Source of the DNA: Candidatus Cloacimonadota bacterium
GTDB lineage: Bacteria; Cloacimonadota; Cloacimonadia; Cloacimonadales; TCS61
DNA: 6,469 nucleotides
Assembly (NCBI GenBank): GCA_030596265.1
Contig: JAUVKM010000128.1
Coordinates: 1-6,469, forward strand
Direction of reading: 5' to 3'
Positions 1 through 6,270 of the stretch are shown in pieces (position 1 is the first letter of the stretch; each line of letters starts with the position of its first letter). The notes beneath the pieces are model-generated. The model made no database searches, was not told the origin of the DNA, and was given only the letters and a program-made list of their open reading frames with translations. The translations under genes were made by a program, and so were the position numbers.

Positions 1-99
1 TTGCAGAAGAGTAAAAATGGAAATATTGTCAGAATCAATTTCAATTTCATTTTGTTTTAGGAACACTCTGAGCAAACTATAAAATTTTATTTTAATCAT
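1..99 (-). CDS. MoaD/ThiS-like ubiquitin-fold protein, N-terminal part (runs off left edge)
   Basis: The first 33 codons of a minus-strand gene begin with ATG at 99-97 and stay open to the window edge. The peptide starts MIKIKFYSLLR and continues with EIEID and an ISIFTLLQ segment. This matches the beginning of MoaD/ThiS proteins: a first beta strand, the FxxLR turn, a second strand with alternating acidic residues, and the start of the first helix. Family members are about 75-90 residues long and end in a Gly-Gly tail that carries sulfur for molybdopterin, thiamine or tungsten-cofactor synthesis; that tail is outside the window. No clear Shine-Dalgarno sequence precedes the ATG, so the start rests on the family match. 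The gene lies beyond a terminator and is probably not part of the redox operon to its right. Which cofactor pathway it serves cannot be told. Confidence 0.6.
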   Translation of the reverse strand, partial: MIKIKFYSLLRVFLKQNEIEIDSDNISIFTLLQ

Positions 100-165
100 A
101 AAGAAGATGGAATTTATTACATCAATTATGTCAAATAAAAAACGCTCCGATATCGGGGTATGTCG

Positions 166-185
166 GGGTTTGCCACGGCAAGCCC
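166..185. repeat. Imperfect inverted repeat, spacer hairpin 1
   Basis: GGGTTTGCC and GGCAAGCCC flank a two-base centre (AC). They form a nine-pair stem with one G-T wobble. No T-run follows on either strand, so it is not a typical intrinsic terminator. Its arms closely resemble those of the inverted repeat at 228-249 and the GGCTTGC/GCAA core of the repeats at 2315-2374, suggesting one family of small palindromic elements. The surrounding spacer (100-334) holds no gene that I can support. Confidence 0.6.
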
Positions 186-227
186 TCTTTATCGTTTGAG
201 ACGCAAAATGTTGCATCTTTACAGGAT

Positions 228-249
228 AGGGCTTGCTGTAGCAAGCCCT
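228..249. repeat. Perfect 10-bp inverted repeat, spacer hairpin 2
   Basis: AGGGCTTGCT and AGCAAGCCCT are perfect inverted copies around a central GT. The arms share GGGCTTGC/GCAAGCCC with the hairpin at 166-185. A stretch between the two (191-206, ATCGTTTG..ACGCAA) resembles the minus-strand reading of the repeats at 2315-2374. No T-tract follows, so termination is unlikely. A REP-like palindromic repeat fits best. Confidence 0.7.
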
Positions 250-276
250 TACTCTTTATCTTTGCAAAAGGAAAAC

Positions 277-308
277 AAAAAAAGCCCCTCGGTTTTCACC
301 GAAGGGCT
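277..308 (-). terminator. Rho-independent terminator of the redox operon
   Basis: Read on the minus strand, AGCCC, one mismatch base, and TCGG pair with CCGA, one mismatch base, and GGGCT around a six-base loop. A run of seven T residues follows directly (283 down to 277). The hairpin begins 26 bases after the TAG stop of the selenoprotein gene. This orientation and position fit termination of the operon transcribed from the right, and separate it from the MoaD-like gene. Confidence 0.9.
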
Positions 309-334
309 AAATGCTAATTTCTAACTGCTAAATA

Positions 335-2296
335 CTATTTGATTAACAGCATCTTCTTTGAAACTTCAGAAGAAACTGTTTTCATTTTCACAAAGTACAT
401 TCCACTAGACGTTGAATTGCCATTGTTGTCTTTTCCATTCCAAACAAAGTTTGTAGTTTGTACAACTTCATTATTCACAATTGTTTTAACAAGCTGTCCT
501 TTTATGTTGAATATCTCAATTGATACAGGCTGTTGAATATCATTCTCATTAATTGAAAGAGCAATGTTTGCTGTCGGATTGAACGGATTTGGGTAAACAG
601 AGATAGAATTAATAGCGATCACATCAACTGTATTATCATCAGAATCTGTTGGTCCCATACTATTAGGACCGCCATAAGCACCCATATCGTTTCTTGATCC
701 ATCAGGATCGTTGTACATTGCATCAGGATTACCGGCATTTATGCAAGGTGAACCAGTTTGCAGCCACCAAGATGCGATAAGTCCGTTATAGTCTGTTCCA
801 TCTCCGGCTGTTGGTGCTACGAAGAGTGGATCTTCATCAATATTACCCTCACCTGCAAATCCACCTGTTACACAACTATATGTAATTTCAGGAGTACCTG
901 GGTAATGAATTTCACCATTATCTATGATGATTGAGTTGGTAATAATTGGAACTGAATTCAAAAGGAACATCAGATATGATGTTGAATTAGTTGATAAATT
1001 ATTCGCTATAGTATTGTTAGTTAAAATTGCATTAGAATCATTTTTGAAACTGAATGCTCCCCACTGTCCTGTGTTGTTTACAATAGCATTGTTTACTATC
1101 TCTATAGTAGATGCAGTACATCTTATACCACCTGCACAGCCTGCACTTGTATTATTGGAAATAATATTTTGTGAGATTAGAACATTATCAGATCCTACAA
1201 TCTCAAATGCTGCAGCTTGTGAAGTAGTATTGTTATTAAATATCTTACATCCGATAATATCAACCTTAGAATCACCTTCAACTTTGATTGCAGAAATAGT
1301 AGCTTTGGAGATCTCACAATTAGCAAGAATATTATCCTCTTGAGTATCAAAGAATCTAATACCATTCCATGAAGTATCTGAAGTGAAAACAATAGGTTCA
1401 CTTCTTGTAGAAGAAGCATCTGCTACCAGAGTCCCATTGACCATAAATTGCACATCATCTGAGAATTGTAATTCAACATCAGGATTTATTATTAGTTCAT
1501 CACCTTCTGCAATACTAACATCACCTGTTATAATGTATGTATACTCAGGATGCCAAATGCCTGAAAGATGTCCGTAAATATTGGATCCATCATTGACCGT
1601 GATATAATTTTCAAGAGTTTTTGTATCACTTTCACCATCAAGATATACTGTAAGTGAAACATCATAGGTTCCCTGCTCAGTATATAGATAATAAGGATCT
1701 TCTTCTGTGCTGTCAATCTCACCATCACCATCAAAATCCCATTCCCAGGCATCAATTACTCCTGTTGGTGAGGTTGACATGCTTGTAAACTGCACACCGA
1801 GATCTAAAGGACCAATTTGTACATTAGATGCTATACCAGCACTAAGACCGAAATTTGCAATAGCATTATCAAGTGGACCAGAAATTCCATTAACGCCATT
1901 GTCACCATAGTAAAGTTCGTTGAGTGGTCCTACCACTGCAAAAAATGGGACATATCCATTTCCCCAGTCCCAATATATTGCTCCAAGACCAGACCAATCT
2001 GGATGTGTATGGGTTGCTCCCCAATCAGTTTCCGATAAAAAATATGCATGTCCACCTGCTTCATATTGTTCCCATAAAGTTTGATAAGTCGGCGCCGCCG
2101 CTACACAGCCAGGTCAACCATAACCTCCCCAAAAGAATACAACTGCTTTTCCAGAAGCAGTTAATTCATAAATGGAATGAGCTTCTCCATTACTATCAGT
2201 CCAACTGACATCATTAACAATGTCTCCAACCTGATATTGTGCAAACGCACTAACAGAAAGGATCACTAAAAAAAACACTACTAAGATCTTTTTCAT
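335..2296 (-). CDS. Secreted selenoprotein: Sec-thioredoxin, PKD, beta-helix, T9SS sorting domain (in-frame UGA = Sec)
   Basis: This is a 653-residue reading frame from ATG 2296 to TAG 335, open except for one TGA at codon 61. A strong AAGGAG site (2308-2303) precedes the start. Residues 1-19 are a signal peptide (cut near AFA|Q). Residues 20 to about 155 are a redoxin/TlpA-like thioredoxin fold: the WTDSNGE strand, FFWGGYG-U-PGC with Sec61 and resolving Cys64, and the cis-proline motif GYVPFF (Pro117). The fold is completed only if the TGA is read through. Residues 165-236 form a PKD domain (WEWDFDGDGEID, GTYDVSLTV). Residues 238-545 are right-handed beta-helix repeats rich in N-N-T/I turns, ending SPCINAGNPD and GAYGGP. 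Residues 565-653 are a T9SS type A/FlgD-like sorting domain (YPNPFNP, SSGMYF, KKMLLIK). The protein should be exported and then attached to or released at the cell surface. Its substrate is unknown. A conventional gene caller would split it into a 60-residue fragment and a thioredoxin-less 533-residue protein starting at GTG 1936. Confidence 0.85.
2088..2104 (-). promoter_or_regulatory. Candidate bacterial SECIS hairpin
   Basis: In the mRNA just after the UGA, CGGC (bases 14-17 past the UGA) pairs with GCCG (bases 21-24) around a GGC loop (bases 18-20). GU (10-11) can pair with AC (25-26) across a two-base AG bulge. A short GC-rich apical stem, guanines at the start of a small loop, and a loop about 18-20 bases after UGA fit the general bacterial SECIS pattern bound by SelB. 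The stretch encodes Ala-Ala-Ala-Pro as GCG GCG GCG CCG, while nearby Ala codons are GCA or GCT, which suggests selection on RNA structure. A weaker alternative pairing uses GGC at bases 4-6 with GCC at 21-23. The exact fold is inferred by eye. Confidence 0.6.
2114..2116 (-). other. Recoded UGA (selenocysteine 61)
   Basis: The in-frame TGA stands at the first redox position of a thioredoxin motif and gives U-P-G-C, the Sec form of a CxxC site. The preceding FFWGGYG matches the strand and loop that lead to the active site in TlpA/ResA proteins; compare DFWATWCVPC in the gene at 4585-5124. No other gene in the window contains an in-frame TGA or ends in TGA: the six stops visible are TAA or TAG. 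A Gly-type reassignment of UGA would have scattered many TGAs, so site-specific Sec insertion is the best reading. Confidence 0.85.
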
Positions 2297-2310
2297 TTTT
2301 CTCTCCTTTT

Positions 2311-2384
2311 AAAAATCGGCTTGCTTTAGCAAACGATTTCCTTTTTTAAGAGTCGGCTTGCGTAAGCAAACGATCTCCTTTTTT
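2311..2384. repeat. Two tandem copies of a 37-bp palindromic repeat next to the selenoprotein RBS
   Basis: Two 23-base palindromic cores, 2315-2337 and 2352-2374, lie exactly 37 bp apart. Each has ATCG (or GTCG), GC, TTGC, a four-base loop, GCAA, A, CGAT. On the minus strand each unit is preceded by an AAAAAGGA(G/A)A run. A third such run (AAAAGGAGA, 2310-2302) is the selenoprotein ribosome binding site. The unit may therefore have duplicated, or inserted, at a Shine-Dalgarno sequence. The cores resemble the hairpins at 166-185 and 228-249. The repeat widens this gap to 87 bp, against 9-21 bp elsewhere in the operon. Confidence 0.75.
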
Positions 2385-3109
2385 TATTTAATTAAGATCA
2401 TTTTTCTTATTATCGAAGTTTTTATGCAATTTAATTTGTAAAAATAAACACCTGAGTTAACGACATTATTATTATTATTTCTTCCATCCCAAACAATATT
2501 CCCACTTGTATTTAGGTTTTTAAAAGTTCTAACTAATTGCCCTCTTGTATTGTATATTGTAATGTTTGCTTCCGCTAATTCTTCAGAAGTTAACTCATAA
2601 GAAATTATTGTACTTGGATTAAATGGGTTAGGATAGTTTTGAGAGAGTTTTGAGAGTAAAACTAATTCATCATTCGCACTTACATTGTCAGCAGTATTAA
2701 AAGTGAAATCTAAAATTATAGGTTCTGTAAGATCTCCACCATCAAGTGTAATATTCAAACCACAACCACCTGTACTATTCACACCCAACATAAAATGTAC
2801 TAATAAAGATTCACCAGCATTAATATCAACTGGAGCAGCCATATTGGCAATAAAACATAAACCCAAATCATTACAAACACTGGCTGTCCAATCAACCGGC
2901 AAATCACTGTAAGACCAAATTAGAGAATAAGTTTCATTTGTTGAACCAATATTCGTGATCGTTATCCAATCCGATTCAAAAATATAGGAACCAACTATTG
3001 AAAAATCATCACCGATCATATCCATATCAAATGGAATATCAACTTCTAACTCTGCAAAAACAAGACTCAAGCTCATAATCAAAAATGCGAATAAAATTAA
3101 CTTTTTCAT
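2384..3109 (-). CDS. Small secreted protein with T9SS type A sorting domain
   Basis: This is a 241-residue exported protein. Residues 1-19 are a signal peptide (cut at VFA|E). Residues 20-140 look like an all-beta, immunoglobulin-like domain: WITITNIGSTNETYSLIW, then PVDWTASVCNDLGLC, then GESLLVHFMLGV. It has three cysteines (79, 85, 116), and the W-x(4)-C-x(5)-C arrangement suggests a disulfide. Residues 155-241 are a typical T9SS/FlgD-like sorting domain with NYPNPFNPST, YNTRGQLV, VWDGR, NSGVYFYKL and RKMILIK. The start is supported by AAGGAG seven bases upstream, 19 bp after the stop of the barrel gene. The sorting domain implies passage through the T9SS to the cell surface. I do not recognise the N-terminal domain as a named family. 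Its cysteines make it a possible client or partner of the neighbouring thioredoxins, which is inference. Confidence 0.85.
   Translation of the reverse strand: MKKLILFAFLIMSLSLVFAELEVDIPFDMDMIGDDFSIVGSYIFESDWITITNIGSTNETYSLIWSYSDLPVDWTASVCNDLGLCFIANMAAPVDINAGESLLVHFMLGVNSTGGCGLNITLDGGDLTEPIILDFTFNTADNVSANDELVLLSKLSQNYPNPFNPSTIISYELTSEELAEANITIYNTRGQLVRTFKNLNTSGNIVWDGRNNNNNVVNSGVYFYKLNCIKTSIIRKMILIK
2465..2479. repeat. ATT x5 microsatellite inside the T9SS sorting domain
   Basis: Five perfect ATT units (AAT on the coding strand) encode Asn211-Asn215 in the loop following VWDGR. Related sorting domains have DxNG-type residues in this loop, so length changes by whole codons should be tolerated. 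It is a simple slippage-prone tract with no clear regulatory meaning. Confidence 0.8.
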
Positions 3110-3128
3110 TTTTTATCTCCTTAACTAT

Positions 3129-4574
3129 TTAAAACGTCGTTGTCACGGTCAGGCGAACTCCATCAAATTCTGCCTGATTTTTGCAAACACCATTACGGCA
3201 GACTATACCGCCTTTTTCTTTACCATAGAATAATCGCAAATCAGTATTATTGAATATTGTTGTTGCAATTTCTCCACCTATCCAGAATTCACCATCATCT
3301 CCGTCTTCTGCCGATTCCGATTCACCGATCTGATTTTCTACAGCAACAGATAAGGAATAGTTCCCAATTGAGATATCTGTCTGCAAACGTGGTTCAAAAT
3401 GAGAATGATTACCTGTTACCTTATCTTCTTCCTTATATTGATATTCAGCTTTTACCAAAACCGGACTATTTTTAATTAAAAAATCGAAAGTAAGAGTAGG
3501 AGTGATCTCCTTATACCATCTGTTTACATCTTCTTTATTAAGTTGCTCCAGCGATTCAAATTCAGCTTTAAACGACCAGTTCTCGAAATCATGTTTGAAT
3601 TCGGTATAAAGGTTGGATAACCGAACCATGTAATTACTATTCCAGCCTTCGGCATAATTTATTACAAATTCATTTTCATAATTAGGAATGAAACGGATCT
3701 CTCCCATCAGTCCTTCTTCATCTTTTCCCGGATCCCAACTGTGTTCCAATACTTGTCCAGCATGATTTACCATAGGAAGGTCGGATATTCTCACATCAAA
3801 ATTCTCATAATTTTTATAAGCACCCATTAGAGTGAATTTACCGAAGTAAGATGTAATGTTGGAATAGACCGCTGTTCCTTCTAAATTATAATCATCATTG
3901 CTTGTTGCATATTCAGCCATTAGATCGAATAGGGAAGAGGAGTAGTTAAATTTTCCAGCATAAACAGTTCTATTATTGAATTCATTTTCATCAGCATCAA
4001 AGAGCTCTTTATGTAGAACGTAACTACCACCTATCGTCAAATTATTCAATATATTGAAATCAACATCAAAGGCACCCACTTGATCATACTCATCTTCAAA
4101 GTTAGGATCAGGATTATCGCTTTCCATTTTACCAGCGAATAATTGTACTTGCCATCTATCATATACCGGATTTACATAACCACCGAATAATCTGGAGTCG
4201 GTTTCAAAATCATCATCATAAAAATTATGTAATACAATACCGGAACCAATTACAGCTTCATAAGTTCCAATTTGTGCAAACCAAACATCAGATTCGTATT
4301 GAAGATAATGCTTACCAAGGCGAATCTCATCATCTTCTTCAGAATTCAAAGAAAATTTGTCGAATTTTGGATGATAAAGATCACAATTGATGCCTGCCCT
4401 GAAGTTCTTGTATTGTGCCTGAATTTGGAATTCATTTGAAAAATAGTTTTTACCCTCATTGTCTTTATTAGAATATATATATTGAAATTCATTTAATCCT
4501 GAAAAACTTAGTTCAGAATAAAGCATATTCGCAGCAAAAAATATCACCAATAATGCAAATAAAATTTTTCTCAT
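3129..4574 (-). CDS. Outer-membrane beta-barrel protein (DUF6029-like)
   Basis: This is a 481-residue protein with a signal peptide (residues 1-20, cut near LYS|E). The rest alternates hydrophobic and polar residues in aromatic-rich strands joined by acidic loops (for example DDDFETD, SNDDYN, ESAEDGDDGE). It ends in a strand GVRLTVTTTF, whose terminal Phe fits the C-terminal beta-signal read by the BAM complex. The layout resembles the DUF6029-type barrels of FCB bacteria, including the penultimate hairpin KGGIVCRNGVCKN with Cys459 and Cys464. A GGTGA site lies six bases before the ATG, and only 10 bp separate it from the preceding thioredoxin stop, so the two are almost certainly co-transcribed. 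It could be a porin, a transporter, or an assembly or redox partner of the neighbouring thiol proteins; the sequence does not decide. The barrel call is firm, the family name less so. Confidence 0.8.
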   Translation of the reverse strand: MRKILFALLVIFFAANMLYSELSFSGLNEFQYIYSNKDNEGKNYFSNEFQIQAQYKNFRAGINCDLYHPKFDKFSLNSEEDDEIRLGKHYLQYESDVWFAQIGTYEAVIGSGIVLHNFYDDDFETDSRLFGGYVNPVYDRWQVQLFAGKMESDNPDPNFEDEYDQVGAFDVDFNILNNLTIGGSYVLHKELFDADENEFNNRTVYAGKFNYSSSLFDLMAEYATSNDDYNLEGTAVYSNITSYFGKFTLMGAYKNYENFDVRISDLPMVNHAGQVLEHSWDPGKDEEGLMGEIRFIPNYENEFVINYAEGWNSNYMVRLSNLYTEFKHDFENWSFKAEFESLEQLNKEDVNRWYKEITPTLTFDFLIKNSPVLVKAEYQYKEEDKVTGNHSHFEPRLQTDISIGNYSLSVAVENQIGESESAEDGDDGEFWIGGEIATTIFNNTDLRLFYGKEKGGIVCRNGVCKNQAEFDGVRLTVTTTF

Positions 4575-4584
4575 TTTTTCACCA

Positions 4585-5124
4585 TTAATTTTCCGGAACT
4601 TCAGTTTCGAACTCAGATGTGTTTTCTTCGGGTTTATTGATTTTCTGTTCTTCCAACCATTCCACGATCATCTCTTCATAATGTTTTTCATCACCCCGCT
4701 GGTAACCTGTATGGTTGTAAATTATTGTTCCATCCTGATCTATGATCAAAGTACGCGGAATATTTGTAATGTTATATTGCTTTTGAACAATTTTTTTCGA
4801 ATCGAATAACGTATGAAATTTAAACCGATTCGATTTTACATGAGAAATAGCATTAGATTTTTTTCGTGGTTTATCGACGTTGATTGCCAATACATTAACA
4901 TTATCATATTTCTCATGTAATTCATTCAGTTTAGGAAGTCCGTTTTTACAGGGAACACACCAAGTTGCCCAAAAATCTAATATCACTAAACCTTCTTTTT
5001 GAAAATCGGATAGTTTAACTTGTTTACCATCAATATTTTCCAGTTTAAAATCACCGGCTTTTTCAGCAGCAGTTAATTGAATTGCCAGAACCACGATCAG
5101 TATAGTTATAAAAATATTTTTCAT
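4585..5124 (-). CDS. Periplasmic TlpA/ResA-like thiol-disulfide oxidoreductase
   Basis: This is a 179-residue exported thioredoxin-fold protein. Residues 1-20 are a signal peptide (cut near TAA|E). Residues 22-160 are a complete redoxin/AhpC-TSA-type domain: GDFKLENIDGKQVKLSDF, the strand LVILDFWATW, the active site W55-C56-V57-P58-C59, LAINVDK, and TNIPRTLIID with cis-Pro123. The family transfers electrons to disulfides of envelope proteins, as in cytochrome c maturation or general disulfide reduction, usually recharged by a DsbD/CcdA-type membrane protein. Such a protein is suggested by the gene at the right edge. The last 20 residues form an acidic, Glu-rich tail with no known role. A TAAGGAG site lies nine bases before the ATG, and 21 bp separate it from the upstream gene. 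This is the window's canonical Cys-Cys counterpart of the Sec-Cys domain downstream. Confidence 0.93.
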   Translation of the reverse strand: MKNIFITILIVVLAIQLTAAEKAGDFKLENIDGKQVKLSDFQKEGLVILDFWATWCVPCKNGLPKLNELHEKYDNVNVLAINVDKPRKKSNAISHVKSNRFKFHTLFDSKKIVQKQYNITNIPRTLIIDQDGTIIYNHTGYQRGDEKHYEEMIVEWLEEQKINKPEENTSEFETEVPEN

Positions 5125-5145
5125 TATATATTACTCCTTAATTAT

Positions 5146-6261
5146 TTATAGAGAAACTTCTATTACGTTGTGTACAGCACATGAATTTTGATTATATTGT
5201 GTCTCTAAAGTTTGAACCCAGATCACAAGAGTAAGATCTTCAGGTAAGCCGGTTGCATTGTCTATATACCATTGTGGTAGAACATTCAGATCAGTTATTT
5301 CAAAATCAACAGAGACTGGATCATCAAAGTTTAGAGTCGAAATATCTATGGCTATTCGCTTTAAGGCAATGTTGTGATGTGGATTGCCATGATGATTCGG
5401 ATACTCCTCATTATAATCTTCCATCAAAACTGCAACTAATGTAAGATTTTCGGTTGGAATAGAAGGATTAATTTCGACATGGACAGATCCTGTAAGCAAA
5501 GAATCTGTAAGATTTGTTTGCACATCAGTTAATAGTACTGCGAGAGGTTCCTGAAGAAGGGGTGTTATTGCTGTTTCAATTTCAACCTCAATTTCCTCAA
5601 TGCTAGGAGCAGAATATACTATGTGAGCATTTCCGTTCACTATGCCAAGAGGTAAAGAACCAGTATTAGGATAATAACTGAATAAACCAGAGAAATCACC
5701 GGCAAGTTGATCTCCAATATGATATTCCACATACGAAAATCTGCTTCCATATTGCATTCTCAGGTTGTGTAATGCTTCTTCAGCATTTGGGCAATTAGAA
5801 CACCATTGACCCGTGAAAAGTTCTACTATGATCTTTCTTGCATTGTTTTGATCTCCATAAAATACAAATCCTTCATTTTCTTCAATTAAGAAGTCAATAA
5901 ATGTAATATCTGCCAGAATCTCGAGATCACTATTTATAGCTGTAAAATGCCAACTCACATTTAGTGATGGAGAGATTATAATCTCATCAGCACTGAATGT
6001 AGTATTCGGATCAATAAGAAAGAAACTGGCAAAATAATCTATTTTATCGTCTTTCGTGATGTCCTGATTATAATAATTATCGGAAAAAAGAAAACTGAGC
6101 TCCAGATAATTATTTTGGTTTGTAGAGGCAAATAGATCAGTGATTGACTCAGCAAATTCGTCTAAACCAATATTACTAACACCTGGCTCTAAAACGTGTT
6201 CAAATCTATCGCAGGAGAATAACACTAATGTGAGAAAAAACAAGATTAAGATCTTCTTCAT
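5146..6261 (-). CDS. Omp28-related thioredoxin-fold lipoprotein
   Basis: Starting at ATG 6261 this is a 371-residue lipoprotein. The signal peptide MKKILILFFLTLVLFS precedes the lipidated Cys17 (lipobox LFSC). Residues 20-140 are an all-beta or mixed region with no recognised family. Residues 145-230 are a thioredoxin-like domain: KIIVELFTGQWCSNC with Cys154 and Cys157, the helix PNAEEALHNL, YVEYHIGD, and the cis-proline motif GSLPLGIVNG (Pro204). Residues 235-371 match the beta-sandwich that follows thioredoxin in Omp28-type proteins (LTLVAVLMEDY, ALKRIAIDI, LTLVIWVQ). They also carry a histidine cluster (HHGNPHH, residues 291-296) and a lone Cys361 in a region where the family typically has VVAFVQD-like strands. 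The Asp after the lipid Cys would mean inner-membrane retention in E. coli, but that rule does not clearly hold in FCB bacteria. A GTG at 6267 could add two residues. The role is probably envelope thiol-disulfide exchange. Confidence 0.88.
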   Translation of the reverse strand: MKKILILFFLTLVLFSCDRFEHVLEPGVSNIGLDEFAESITDLFASTNQNNYLELSFLFSDNYYNQDITKDDKIDYFASFFLIDPNTTFSADEIIISPSLNVSWHFTAINSDLEILADITFIDFLIEENEGFVFYGDQNNARKIIVELFTGQWCSNCPNAEEALHNLRMQYGSRFSYVEYHIGDQLAGDFSGLFSYYPNTGSLPLGIVNGNAHIVYSAPSIEEIEVEIETAITPLLQEPLAVLLTDVQTNLTDSLLTGSVHVEINPSIPTENLTLVAVLMEDYNEEYPNHHGNPHHNIALKRIAIDISTLNFDDPVSVDFEITDLNVLPQWYIDNATGLPEDLTLVIWVQTLETQYNQNSCAVHNVIEVSL

Positions 6262-6263
6262 TT

Positions 6264-6270
6264 TCACCTT
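6264..6270 (-). promoter_or_regulatory. Ribosome binding site that decides the Omp28-like start
   Basis: AAGGTGA matches the right half of the Shine-Dalgarno consensus (GGAGGTGA) and lies just before ATG 6261. The alternative GTG start at 6267-6265 is inside this motif, so it would have no properly spaced site of its own. The motif begins immediately beyond the TAG stop of the preceding gene (6273-6271). Confidence 0.65.

Noticed and set aside
129..134. TTGACA on the minus strand as a -35 box for the MoaD-like gene
   Set aside because: No acceptable -10 sequence lies 16-18 bases downstream, and FCB bacteria often use a different promoter pattern.
61..138. Plus-strand peptide EHSEQTIKFYF...INYVK as the tail of a gene
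   Set aside because: It is preceded by an in-frame TAG at 58-60 and lies antisense to the MoaD-like start, which has a better family match.
166..249. Additional intrinsic terminators
   Set aside because: The stems are good but no T-run follows them on either strand. The hairpin at 277-308 with seven T residues is the convincing terminator.
924..1343. Plus-strand 139-residue ORF
   Set aside because: It is antisense to the beta-helix region, has no family likeness and no ribosome binding site. Its Ile/Leu-rich content is what reversed Asn/Ile-rich beta-helix codons give.
335..1936. A stand-alone beta-helix/T9SS gene starting at GTG 1936
   Set aside because: No ribosome binding site or signal peptide precedes this GTG, and a T9SS cargo needs Sec export. 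The frame continues upstream to the thioredoxin cis-proline and on to the TGA, so the true start is ATG 2296.
2114..2116. Nonsense mutation (pseudogene) instead of selenocysteine
   Set aside because: The rest of the frame is intact for 592 codons with recognisable domains. The TGA is exactly at the catalytic position, and a SECIS-like hairpin follows. A random stop would rarely land there. It cannot be fully excluded without the genome's sel genes.
2311..2384. CRISPR array
   Set aside because: Only two units at a 37-bp period, with no room for spacers of normal length and no cas genes. The internal palindromes fit REP-like elements better.
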